64,000 nt of DNA from CAZEHS01 sp964424355 (GTDB taxonomy: Bacteria > Bacillota > Clostridia > Peptostreptococcales > Acidaminobacteraceae). Each line of letters opens with the position of its first letter. The first letter of the stretch is position 1. The position numbers and the translations under genes were made by a program. This document shows positions 51,099 to 60,086 of the stretch, piece by piece. The stretch lies in the NCBI GenBank assembly GCA_964424355.1, contig CAYRIO010000008.1, positions 62,001 through 126,000 on the forward strand, written 5' to 3'. The notes under the pieces were generated by a model. That model made no database searches. It saw nothing but the letters and a program-made list of their open reading frames with translations, and had not been told where the DNA came from.

Positions 51099-53198
51099 AT
51101 GACAAAAATTAAAAGCGACCTGTCGGAATTCAAGGATTCTAAAGTGCAATGGGGCATCCGTTTTAAACTGATGGGCATGTTCGTGTTGCTGATCGGCCTG
51201 CCTTTGGTGATTTTAGGGTTCATGATGTTCAAGCAGACCAGCACGATGCTCACGGACAAGCTTGAAAATTCAGCCCGCCAATCCGTGGAGCAAACCGATA
51301 TCATCATCACGAACTACCTGAAAGAATTCGATTATGTCACCAATCTGCTTCAGGACGATGCCAATGTGCAGCAAGTGCTTTCTTATCCAGATTCGAAAAA
51401 CTGGATGATCAAGCTGTTTGACTCGGTCTTGGCCAATGATACGGATATCATGAATGCCTATATCGGCACAACGGATAAGCAGATGATTCTCCGTCCGGAG
51501 CAGGCGCTGGGCGAGGGGTACGACCCAACGTCCCGGCCGTGGTACAAAGATGCGATGACGGCCCAAAAGTTGATTTGGACGGCTCCCTACAAGGACTCTT
51601 CCACGGGGCAGCCGGTCATCTCCATCGCCGCGCCCGTCAAGAATTCCTTCGCCAATAACGAAGCCGTCGGCGTCGTGTCCCTGGACGTATCCCTGGATAC
51701 CCTGGCTAAAAAGGTGAAGGAACTCAAAATCGGCAACACCGGCTATGTGGTGATTATCGGGCCGGACATGAAGATCATGGCACACCCGAATTCGGATTTC
51801 GTTGGTATGCCCCTGGATTTTGAAAAAGCCTCAGCAGCGACACCGGATGAATTCAAGGATGTGAAACCGGAGCTGAAGGACACCCTTGCTAAGTTGAAAC
51901 CCTTGGCAGATGGTATCCAGGGCGGTCAGGATTTCATCCGATATCAATTTGATGGGAAAACTAAATATGTCGCAGTGAAGAAAAATGCACTGGGATGGTA
52001 CATTCTGGGGGCGTTTGACGAGTCGGAGATCTCCGGCGAAATCAGTAAGATCCTGATGTCTCTTCTGGTTATCGGCGGCATTTCTCTGATCCTGGCGTTG
52101 GTGATTTCCTTTGTGTTCTCGAAAAAGCTCACGGGGCATGTGAAGAACATGCTGTTGGGGATGGAAGAGGTCCGAAAAGGAGATTTGACTGTCCGGTTCG
52201 ATGTGGACAGCAATGATGAGCTGGGCAGACTGGGCCAATATTTCACGGCGACGATTTCTGAGTTGGGATCCTTGGTCAAGAGCATCCAGGAGATTTCCGG
52301 AGAAGTGACCCATTCGGCTCAAAATCTCGCGGCGACCTCAGAGGAGGCCAGTGCTTCAGCTGATGAAGTGGCCAGAACCGTTGAAGAAATCGCCAAGGGT
52401 GCCTCTGATCAGGCGCAGGATGCTGAACGGGGCGTGCAGGTTGTTCAGGCTCTCTCAAGCAAGTTCGTGAAGCTGAACGATCGGACAGATAAGATGATCG
52501 AAGTGGCTCACAGCGCATCCGGTGCCAATCAGGAAGGCATTCGCTCCATCAGCAGTCTCAAGGACAAAACCAAGCTGACTGATGACGCCAATGAACGCAT
52601 CGAGAAGGTGATCCTGGATCTGGACAACAAGACGCAATCCATTGGCGTGATCCTGGATTCCATCAGTGCCATTGCCGTACAAACCAACCTGCTGGCACTG
52701 AACGCCTCTATTGAGGCAGCACGGGCTGGGGAACACGGCCGGGGATTCGCGGTCGTAGCGGAGGAAATCCGGAAACTGGCGGAGGAATCCAGTGGTGCGG
52801 CGGAGAAAATTCGCGGTATCGTTACCAATATCCTGGCAGACAGCACCCGCAGTGTTTCCAGCATGAAGGAAGTGAAGATCATCACCCGGGAGCAGTCCCA
52901 TGCGGTGGATGATGTCAATAAAACCTTTGATACGATCTCGGGTTCCATTGTGATGATCACCAGTGAAATCGAGACCATCAGCTCCTTTATTCAGGAACTG
53001 AACAGGGATAAGGACCAAATCGTACAGGCCATCGAAAATATTTCTGCGGTATCTGAAGAGACCGCTGCGGCATCCGAAGAAGTCAGTGCGTCCATGGAAC
53101 AGCAGACCATCGCGGTTGAAGAGGTCGCTAAAGCGGCTGAGCGACTCAATGAGATTTCTGTTGGACTCAATGACGCGGTACGGCGTTTTAACGTCTGA
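51099..53198 (+). CDS. Methyl-accepting chemotaxis protein with amino-acid-type dCache domain (second of two)
   Basis: The start is taken at 51099 (RBS GGGGTGG); an in-frame ATG at 51075 is possible. The 699-residue receptor repeats the layout of its neighbour: TM1 (about 22-44), dCache_1, TM2 (about 320-342), HAMP and the signalling tip AVQTNLLALNASIEAARAGE. The amino-acid ligand motif is again complete (Tyr141, Arg146, Trp148, Tyr149, Tyr164, Asp166, Asp196). The cytoplasmic halves of the two receptors are close relatives, whereas the sensor halves have diverged. That points to tandem duplication followed by ligand specialisation. It has its own upstream region after a terminator, without 0A-like boxes. 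Confidence 0.92.
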   Translation: MTKIKSDLSEFKDSKVQWGIRFKLMGMFVLLIGLPLVILGFMMFKQTSTMLTDKLENSARQSVEQTDIIITNYLKEFDYVTNLLQDDANVQQVLSYPDSKNWMIKLFDSVLANDTDIMNAYIGTTDKQMILRPEQALGEGYDPTSRPWYKDAMTAQKLIWTAPYKDSSTGQPVISIAAPVKNSFANNEAVGVVSLDVSLDTLAKKVKELKIGNTGYVVIIGPDMKIMAHPNSDFVGMPLDFEKASAATPDEFKDVKPELKDTLAKLKPLADGIQGGQDFIRYQFDGKTKYVAVKKNALGWYILGAFDESEISGEISKILMSLLVIGGISLILALVISFVFSKKLTGHVKNMLLGMEEVRKGDLTVRFDVDSNDELGRLGQYFTATISELGSLVKSIQEISGEVTHSAQNLAATSEEASASADEVARTVEEIAKGASDQAQDAERGVQVVQALSSKFVKLNDRTDKMIEVAHSASGANQEGIRSISSLKDKTKLTDDANERIEKVILDLDNKTQSIGVILDSISAIAVQTNLLALNASIEAARAGEHGRGFAVVAEEIRKLAEESSGAAEKIRGIVTNILADSTRSVSSMKEVKIITREQSHAVDDVNKTFDTISGSIVMITSEIETISSFIQELNRDKDQIVQAIENISAVSEETAAASEEVSASMEQQTIAVEEVAKAAERLNEISVGLNDAVRRFNV

Positions 53199-53221
53199 TG
53201 TGTTAAGATTTCAATCCGATT

Positions 53222-53258
53222 AAAACGGGCTGCTACCTATCAGGTGGCAGCCCGTTTT
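53222..53258 (+). terminator. Terminator of the second chemoreceptor gene
   Basis: AAAACGGGCTGC (53222-53233) pairs with GCAGCCCGTTTT (53247-53258), with further pairing of CTACCT and AGGTGG in the loop. A TATAAT for pth follows at 53263-53268. Confidence 0.92.
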
Positions 53259-53295
53259 GTGCTATAATGATTTCGGTGAAAGTGAGGTGGCCCTG

Positions 53296-53859
53296 ATGTA
53301 TGTTTTTGTCGGCCTGGGAAATCCGGGCGTAAAATATGAGAGTACCCGACACAATATCGGGTTCGAAGTGATTGATCATTTTTCTCGGGTCCACCAGATC
53401 CCGGTACGGAAAATAAAACATAAGGCGCTGATCGGAGAAGGGCGCATCGGTGGTGAGCCGGTAGTCCTGGTGAAGCCTCAGACATATATGAATCTCAGCG
53501 GGGAATCTCTGCAGAGCATCGTGCGCTTTTATAAGATCCCCCTGGAGAATCTGGTGGTCATCTACGACGATATCGATCTGGAGACCGGAAAAATCCGCAT
53601 CCGCCAACAGGGCGGGTCCGGCACCCATAATGGGATGCGTAGCATCCTGGCGCACCTGAATACGGAGGGGTTTCCACGGATCCGCATGGGCGTCGGGAAG
53701 CCCACGCATGGGGACCTGGCGGATTACGTGCTCAGCCGATTCAAACCGGATGAGATCCCTGTGATGGAAAAAGCCATCATTCGGGCGACGGATGCATTGG
53801 AAACACTGATTAAAGAAGGCTTGCAAAAGGCTATGAACGCATACAACATCAATTCATAA
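53296..53859 (+). CDS. pth: Peptidyl-tRNA hydrolase
   Basis: ATG at 53296 follows GAGGTGG. The 187-residue enzyme begins MYVFVGLGNPGVKYESTRHN with the catalytic His in TRHNIGF (about residue 20). It continues with KPQTYMNLSGESL, VIYDDIDLETGKIRIR and GSGTHNGMRSI. It recycles peptidyl-tRNA. The pth-mfd pair with 21 bases between them is a classic Firmicute arrangement. Confidence 0.97.
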   Translation: MYVFVGLGNPGVKYESTRHNIGFEVIDHFSRVHQIPVRKIKHKALIGEGRIGGEPVVLVKPQTYMNLSGESLQSIVRFYKIPLENLVVIYDDIDLETGKIRIRQQGGSGTHNGMRSILAHLNTEGFPRIRMGVGKPTHGDLADYVLSRFKPDEIPVMEKAIIRATDALETLIKEGLQKAMNAYNINS

Positions 53860-53880
53860 AATCAGCAGGGTGAGGCAATC

Positions 53881-56800
53881 ATGCGGGAACAGATCCTTCG
53901 CATTTTGGAAAAAACCGAATCGTTTCAACAGGCGGGAAAGCGGCTCGGCGCTGCCCGATCCCAGGTCCAGGGCGGAGCTGTCCCCCAGGGAGCCTGGTCC
54001 TTGGTCGTAGAGGCCCTCAAAAACCTCACGGGGCGGCAGATTGTCGTGATCACCCCCGGTGAGGCGGATGCGCATTTGCTGATGGGACAGCTGAACGCGG
54101 AAGCGCAGTCCTTGAAAGCGGTGCACTTGCTCGCCCGGGATCGGGTGTTTTTCAAAGCCATCGCCCACAGCGGTCACTTGGATCAGGCGCGGATGCGGGC
54201 GCTGCATCAGATGGTGGAAGGGCCCGGAATCGTGGTGGCCTCGGCGGAATCCCTGCTGGACCGGTTGCCGGACCCTGCGGAGCTGGCAAAGACAACGCTG
54301 TCTCTAAAGGTCGGTGACCGGTTGGAAATGACGGCCCTGATGAACCAGCTCTTTACCTGGGGGTATGAACGTTCTGAGCTGGTGGAAGGGCCCGGACAAT
54401 TCTCGGTCCGCGGGGATATTTTTGATGTGTTCCTGCCGATTTATGAGGACCCGGTTCGTTTTGAACTTTTTGATGATGAGATTGATTCAATCCGAACATT
54501 CGCCATTGAAGACCAACGGTCTTTGGAAAAACAGGAGGAGGCAATCCTGTGTCCCGCCGGGGAGATTTTTCTCTCAGACGATCAAATGGCCCGGCTGATG
54601 CAGGCTTTCAAAGCGGAAGAATCAGCTTTGAGCGGGAAAAAGGACATGCAGGAGTCCCTGAGCTGGTGCCGACAGCTTCAGGAAGGCTTTGCCCAGAATC
54701 GCAATTTCGATGATCTGCGTAAATACACCGGATATCTGCCCGAGTTTCAGCATACATTCCTCAGCTACTGCAGTGCAGAAGCTGTTGTGATCTATCTGGA
54801 CTGGCAGCGAACCTGGGAAAAGACGGATTTTGAGTACCGCGAGTTCCTGGACCGATACCAGTTGTTTCTGGAGAAGGGGGAGGGGCTCACCGGACAGATT
54901 CGGATGATTTTCAATCCCGAAGAAGCTCAGTTGAAAACCCGTGTGTTCAGACAGCTGGCTCTTCTCAGAGGCGGTGACAGGCCTGATTCCGGTGTGGATT
55001 ACCGCATGCTCACCCTGTCGGAAGCCCCTTCTTTTTACGGCAAATTGGATGATTTGTTCTCGGATATTAAAAAATGGCAGCATCGCGGCTACAAGCTGAT
55101 CCTCAGCACAGGGGGCGAAGATCGGACGGCCCGGCTTTTTTCAGAGCTTCAGCAGGAAGGGCTGTCTGTCCAGATTGCCGGGCCTGAGACCACCGACATT
55201 CTTACGGGGCAGTGTCTAATTGCCTCGGAATCCCTGCGCGCGGGATTCCGCTGCGAAGAGGCGAAACTCATCGTTCTCAGTGAACAGGAGCTTTTCGGCA
55301 TTCAGAAGAAAACAAAGAGGACGCGGAAGAATTCGGGGCGGCTTATTCAATCTTTCAATGAACTCCAGGTGGGGGACTTGGTCGTACACGAACACCACGG
55401 GGTTGGAAAATATCTAGGGGTTGAACAGCTTAAAGTTGAAGGCCTTCGCAAAGACTATTTGAAAGTCCAGTATCAGGGCGAAGATTTCCTCTACATTCCC
55501 ATCGAGCAGATGGAGCTGATCCAAAAGTATATCGGCTCCGAAGGGCCCGCTGCAAAGCTGAACCGCCTGGGCGGGGGGGACTGGTCCCGGACCAAGGCCA
55601 AGGCGAAAAAAGCCATTGAGGATATGACGGATGAACTTCTGGAGCTTTATGCCCAGCGGCGTCAGATTCCCGGCCACGCATTTTCTCCAGACACCACATG
55701 GCAGCGGCAGCTGGAAGATGGCTTTCTCTATGAGGAAACCCCGGATCAGCTCCGGTGCATTGCTGAAATCAAAGGGGATATGGAAAAACCGGAATCAATG
55801 GATCGTCTCCTTTGTGGCGATGTTGGTTTCGGAAAAACGGAGGTGGCGCTTCGGGCCGTGTTCAAAGCGGTTATGGAAGGGAAGCAGGCGGCATTTCTGG
55901 TGCCCACAACCATTTTGGCCCAACAGCATTACAATACCATGATAGAGCGGTTCGCTCCGTATCCGGTCCATGTGGAGGTCATCAGCCGGTTCCGGTCTAA
56001 AAAGGAACAGGAAGCGATTCTTCGGAACCTGGAGACCGGGGTAGTGGATGTGGTGGTGGGAACCCATCGCCTCCTTTCAAAGGATATCGCATATAAGGAT
56101 CTGGGCCTCTTGGTGGTGGATGAGGAGCAGCGGTTCGGCGTGCGTCATAAAGAAGCCATCAAGACCATCAAGAAAAATGTGGATGTCCTGACACTGACGG
56201 CAACCCCCATTCCGAGAACCCTGCACATGTCGCTGATCGGGGTCCGTGACATGAGTATCATTGAAGACCCCCCAGAGGACCGCTATCCCATCCAGACCTA
56301 TGTGGTTGAAGAAGACCCCCTGATGATCCGTGAAGCGATCTTGAAGGAAGTTGAACGGGGCGGGCAGGTCTATTTTGTCCATAACAGGATTGAGGACATC
56401 GACCGGATCACCGGGGCTCTGGCCCAGCGGATGCCGCAGGTGCGCTTCCAGTTTGCCCATGGGCAGATGGCAGAGCATCAGCTGGAAAACATCATGAAGG
56501 ATTTTTATCACCACGAAATCGATGTGCTGGTATGCACGACCATCATTGAAACCGGTCTGGATATTTCCAATGTCAATACCATCATCATCAACGACGCCGA
56601 CCAGATGGGGCTGTCCCAACTGTATCAGCTTCGTGGGCGGGTGGGCCGCAGCAACCGGTTGGCCTATGCGTATCTGATCTATCCAAGGAACAAGGTCCTG
56701 TCCGAGGTGGCGGAGAAGCGTCTCCGGGCGGTCAAGGAACTGGTAGAGCTGGGTTCTGGCTTCAAGATTGCCATGAAGGACTTGGAAATCCGAGGGGCGG

Positions 56801-57387
56801 GCAACCTGCTGGGGTCTTCTCAGCATGGACACATGGCTGCCATCGGTTACGACCTGTACTGCAAGATGCTGGAAGAGACGGTCAAGGGCCTGAAAGGCAT
56901 GCCGGTGATTCCGGTGATCGAAACCACGGTGGAGCTGACGGCCGCTGCCTACGTGCCTGAAGGCTATATTCCGGACGACCGTCAAAAAATGGAAATCTAC
57001 AAAAAAATCGCATCGATTCATAACCGCCAGGACCTGTACCGGGTCCAGGAGGAGCTGGAAGACCGTTTCGGAACCGTTCCGGATCCTGTGGAAACCCTGA
57101 TGCGGATCGCCCATATCAAGGCCATGGCCCAAGCGTTGATGATTGAATCCCTCACAGAAGATGCTCAGCGGGTTCAGATGCTGTTCCACGCCACAGCCAA
57201 AATCAATCCCCTCATCGTGGTGGAAGGGTTGGCCCGATTTGAAAAAAGTCTCAGCTTCAACGGAGGCATCCGTCCTTTTTTTGCAATCCGGAAGCCCAAG
57301 AAGTACACAAGAGAGGCCCTTTTGAAACATATTGAAACCGTCCTCGAGCATTTGGGGAGTTTTCATACCCCTGAAAATAAATTATAA
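53881..57387 (+). CDS. mfd: Transcription-repair coupling factor
   Basis: The 1168-residue protein has a UvrB-like N-terminal module (about 1-330) and an RNA-polymerase-interacting CarD-like domain starting near 493 (LQVGDLVVHEHHGVGKYLG). The translocase has Walker A GDVGFGKTEVALRA (about 645) and the DEEQ box VVDEEQRFG (about 746). TATPIPRTLHM, the TRG motif region and a C-terminal regulatory domain follow. It removes stalled polymerase and recruits UvrA. Length is typical. The stop overlaps the -10-like TATAAT upstream of prsA. Confidence 0.97.
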   Translation: MREQILRILEKTESFQQAGKRLGAARSQVQGGAVPQGAWSLVVEALKNLTGRQIVVITPGEADAHLLMGQLNAEAQSLKAVHLLARDRVFFKAIAHSGHLDQARMRALHQMVEGPGIVVASAESLLDRLPDPAELAKTTLSLKVGDRLEMTALMNQLFTWGYERSELVEGPGQFSVRGDIFDVFLPIYEDPVRFELFDDEIDSIRTFAIEDQRSLEKQEEAILCPAGEIFLSDDQMARLMQAFKAEESALSGKKDMQESLSWCRQLQEGFAQNRNFDDLRKYTGYLPEFQHTFLSYCSAEAVVIYLDWQRTWEKTDFEYREFLDRYQLFLEKGEGLTGQIRMIFNPEEAQLKTRVFRQLALLRGGDRPDSGVDYRMLTLSEAPSFYGKLDDLFSDIKKWQHRGYKLILSTGGEDRTARLFSELQQEGLSVQIAGPETTDILTGQCLIASESLRAGFRCEEAKLIVLSEQELFGIQKKTKRTRKNSGRLIQSFNELQVGDLVVHEHHGVGKYLGVEQLKVEGLRKDYLKVQYQGEDFLYIPIEQMELIQKYIGSEGPAAKLNRLGGGDWSRTKAKAKKAIEDMTDELLELYAQRRQIPGHAFSPDTTWQRQLEDGFLYEETPDQLRCIAEIKGDMEKPESMDRLLCGDVGFGKTEVALRAVFKAVMEGKQAAFLVPTTILAQQHYNTMIERFAPYPVHVEVISRFRSKKEQEAILRNLETGVVDVVVGTHRLLSKDIAYKDLGLLVVDEEQRFGVRHKEAIKTIKKNVDVLTLTATPIPRTLHMSLIGVRDMSIIEDPPEDRYPIQTYVVEEDPLMIREAILKEVERGGQVYFVHNRIEDIDRITGALAQRMPQVRFQFAHGQMAEHQLENIMKDFYHHEIDVLVCTTIIETGLDISNVNTIIINDADQMGLSQLYQLRGRVGRSNRLAYAYLIYPRNKVLSEVAEKRLRAVKELVELGSGFKIAMKDLEIRGAGNLLGSSQHGHMAAIGYDLYCKMLEETVKGLKGMPVIPVIETTVELTAAAYVPEGYIPDDRQKMEIYKKIASIHNRQDLYRVQEELEDRFGTVPDPVETLMRIAHIKAMAQALMIESLTEDAQRVQMLFHATAKINPLIVVEGLARFEKSLSFNGGIRPFFAIRKPKKYTREALLKHIETVLEHLGSFHTPENKL

Positions 57388-57416
57388 TGATTGAGACAAC
57401 CGAAAAGGAGTGGAAC

Positions 57417-58391
57417 ATGTTGCAAAGCAGAGTAAATAGACTGAAGGCTCTCGGAACGGCGTTGCTGCTGGTGGCAGGCGCTCTGTCCGGCTGTGGGGCC
57501 ATCGGTGCCGATAAAGACACGGTGGCCGTTGTCAATGGGGCCCCCATTAAGATGGAAGTTCTTGAAAAAAACTTCCTCCTGATTGAAAAGACATACAAAG
57601 AGATTTACGGCGAGGCCATCATGACCGAGCAGATTGATGGAAAATCGGTCCGGGCCATCGTTTTGTCAGAAACGCTGGATAACCTGGTGGATGACGCACT
57701 GGTCACCCAAAAGTTAGAGAGTGAGGGGTTCAAGGCGGCAGACGCCGATGTTGACAAGCGGTATTCAGATTTTACCGCCAACGAGCTGGACAAGAATCCG
57801 GACAACAAGAAATTCTATGAAGAGAACAGCATCGGGAAAGACTTTATCCGCAATGAGATTCGGACCCAGATTTATGTGGCCGAGTTTGAGAAACGGGTGA
57901 ATGACGAAGTGCTGCTGAAAAGCATGGATTTGGATGCTGCGTTCAAGCAGTATGTCGTCCAAGTGAAGGCCCGTCATATCTTGGTGGAACAGGAAAGCAA
58001 GGCCAACGAGATTGTGGACAAACTGAAAAAGGGCGGCGATTTCACGGCCCTGGCTAAGGCGGAATCCTTGGATCCCGGCAGTGCTCCCAAAGGCGGCGAT
58101 TTGGGTTTCTTTAAGCGGGGCGCCATGGTCAAGGAATTCGACAGTGTTGCTTTTGCGCTGAAGCCGAGTGAAATCAGCGCACCGGTAAAAACGCAGTTCG
58201 GTTACCACATCATTATGGTGGACGCCCAGAAAACCGTTCAGAACATGCTGGATGAAGGGGCTACGGAAGACCAGATGAAACCGGAAAAAGAAGCGATGAT
58301 CAAAGCGATGATCGATACCCAGATCGCTAAGGAGAAACAGGCGCTGCGGGATAAAGCCAAGATTGAAAAGTTTGAAGATAAGCTGAAGTAG
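57417..58391 (+). CDS. prsA: Foldase lipoprotein, PpiC-type peptidyl-prolyl isomerase
   Basis: The ATG at 57417 follows AAAAGGAG. The 324-residue lipoprotein has a lipobox ending AGALSG-Cys (about residue 25) and a SurA-N-like region (about 30-175; VAVVNGAPIKMEVLEKNF). The parvulin domain (about 180-275) has VKARHILVEQESKANEIV, APKGGDLGFFKRG and FGYHIIMVD. It assists folding of exported proteins outside the membrane. Presence between mfd and spoVB is common in clostridia. Assignment to PrsA rather than another SurA/PpiC foldase is by family resemblance. Confidence 0.88.
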   Translation: MLQSRVNRLKALGTALLLVAGALSGCGAIGADKDTVAVVNGAPIKMEVLEKNFLLIEKTYKEIYGEAIMTEQIDGKSVRAIVLSETLDNLVDDALVTQKLESEGFKAADADVDKRYSDFTANELDKNPDNKKFYEENSIGKDFIRNEIRTQIYVAEFEKRVNDEVLLKSMDLDAAFKQYVVQVKARHILVEQESKANEIVDKLKKGGDFTALAKAESLDPGSAPKGGDLGFFKRGAMVKEFDSVAFALKPSEISAPVKTQFGYHIIMVDAQKTVQNMLDEGATEDQMKPEKEAMIKAMIDTQIAKEKQALRDKAKIEKFEDKLK

Positions 58392-58474
58392 GGACCCGGA
58401 ACCTGTGGTGCCCGGCAAGCCGAATGGCTCCGGCTCATGGGTTTTTTTCTGCAGATTCGGCAACAGGAGGGAAT

Positions 58475-60082
58475 ATGTCAAAGCGAAACAGGAACTTTAT
58501 CCGGGGCGCAGCAATCTTAGGTGTTGCCGGGATCATTGTAAAAATCATCGGTGCGGTATTCCGCATCCCATTAGGAAATCTGGTGGGGGATGTGGGGATG
58601 AGTTACTATCAGACAGCCTACCCCATTTATAACTGGCTGCTGGTTGTCTCGACAGCGGGGATCCCCACGGCCATTGCCAAGATGATTTCGGAGAAGGAAG
58701 CAATCGGCGATCGCGCTGGGGTTCAGAAAATCTTTACAACGGCATTCTGGATGCTGACGGCAATCGGACTGGGCACGATGGTCCTCCTGATGCTGACATC
58801 CCAGTTTATCTGCGATGCCGTTAAGAATCCTGAAGCCGTCTACTCAATGATCTCCATCGCGCCGGCACTGTTCTTCGTGTCCCTGGTTTCGGTTTATCGC
58901 GGCTATTTCCAAGGACTTCAGGAAATGAAGGCTTACGCGGTTTCGCAGGTGGTCGAACAGGTTTTCCGGGTTGCAGTGGGATTGGGTCTGGCATTCTACT
59001 TCTTCCGGATCAGTGTTCCCTTTGCCGCCGCGGGCGCCACCTTCGGGGCCACTGTAGGCGGTTTGGTAGGGACCCTGTTCATGGTGTTCAGCTACCTGAA
59101 ATTCCAAAAGAAACAAGAACCCTTGACGGATCAGGGGCACTTTCCCCAGGAGCCGGCGGGAAAAATCATCTCGACGCTCATTCGGATTGCGATCCCTGTA
59201 ACCATCGGGGCCTCAGTCCTGCCCATCATGAACCTCATTGACCTGGGGATTGTCATGAACCGGCTGACAGAAATCGGCATGGGGGATGTGGCAAAGAACC
59301 TGTACGGTCAGCTTACAGGTTATGCGGCTACCCTGGTGAACCTGCCCATGATTGTGACCGCGGCGGTCCAGATCAGTCTGGTTCCGGCCGTTTCACAGTA
59401 CGCGGTCCTCAATGCCAAAGAAGAATTGGACCGGATGATTGAAACCGGCATCCGCATGGGCTTGATTATTTCCCTGCCCAGTGCCCTGGGCCTCGTGGTC
59501 CTGTCCAAGCCCATCATGCTGCTGCTCTATCCCATGCAAAAGGCTGCGGCCATCAGTGCGGGGGGCATCCTTCAGGTTCTGGGCTGGGGGGTCTTGGGTC
59601 TGTCGATGTTCCAGGTGCTGACAGGAGTCCTCCAGGGGCTTGGGAAGCCCTGGATACCTGCGCGGAACCTCGCGACAGCGGCGGCCATCAAACTGGTTCT
59701 CAGTTATGTGCTGGTCGGAATTCCGGCCCTGAACATCATGGGTGCGGCAGGCTCCACGGCGGCTGCCTTCTGCCTGGCCGCCTTCTTGAATTTTCTCAGT
59801 CTGCTGAAAATCTCCACCCATCGGATGGATGTAAAAAAAGTGCTCCTCAAGCCGGTTGCTGCCACTGTGGTCATGGTCTTAGCCACAATGGGAACCTATT
59901 CCGGGATCGCCCTCTTTTCAGGGAACAATCTGGCAACCCTCATGGCGATCCTGGTGGGCGGAACTGTGTATCTTGTAACCCTTATCGGTGTTGGCGGCCT
60001 GACTGAAGACGACTACGACCTGCTTCCCGGCGGCGGGAAACTGCGCAAATTATCCCGGATGATTCCGGGAAAGAGAGGGTGA
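58475..60082 (+). CDS. SpoVB/MurJ-like lipid flippase (MOP superfamily)
   Basis: ATG at 58475 follows AGGAGG. The 535-residue protein has about 14 membrane helices. It begins with NFIRGAAILGVAGIIVKIIG, followed by VFRIPLGNLVGDVGMSYYQT, the conserved start of the SpoVB group of polysaccharide/lipid II flippases, and has VSTAGIPTAIAKMISE. Members move lipid-linked wall precursors; SpoVB acts in spore cortex but close relatives occur in non-sporulating species. The stop lies four bases before mazG. A weak hairpin (AGCCG/CGGCT near 58410-58425, then T7) precedes it. Confidence 0.88.
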   Translation: MSKRNRNFIRGAAILGVAGIIVKIIGAVFRIPLGNLVGDVGMSYYQTAYPIYNWLLVVSTAGIPTAIAKMISEKEAIGDRAGVQKIFTTAFWMLTAIGLGTMVLLMLTSQFICDAVKNPEAVYSMISIAPALFFVSLVSVYRGYFQGLQEMKAYAVSQVVEQVFRVAVGLGLAFYFFRISVPFAAAGATFGATVGGLVGTLFMVFSYLKFQKKQEPLTDQGHFPQEPAGKIISTLIRIAIPVTIGASVLPIMNLIDLGIVMNRLTEIGMGDVAKNLYGQLTGYAATLVNLPMIVTAAVQISLVPAVSQYAVLNAKEELDRMIETGIRMGLIISLPSALGLVVLSKPIMLLLYPMQKAAAISAGGILQVLGWGVLGLSMFQVLTGVLQGLGKPWIPARNLATAAAIKLVLSYVLVGIPALNIMGAAGSTAAAFCLAAFLNFLSLLKISTHRMDVKKVLLKPVAATVVMVLATMGTYSGIALFSGNNLATLMAILVGGTVYLVTLIGVGGLTEDDYDLLPGGGKLRKLSRMIPGKRG

Positions 60083-60086
60083 TTCC

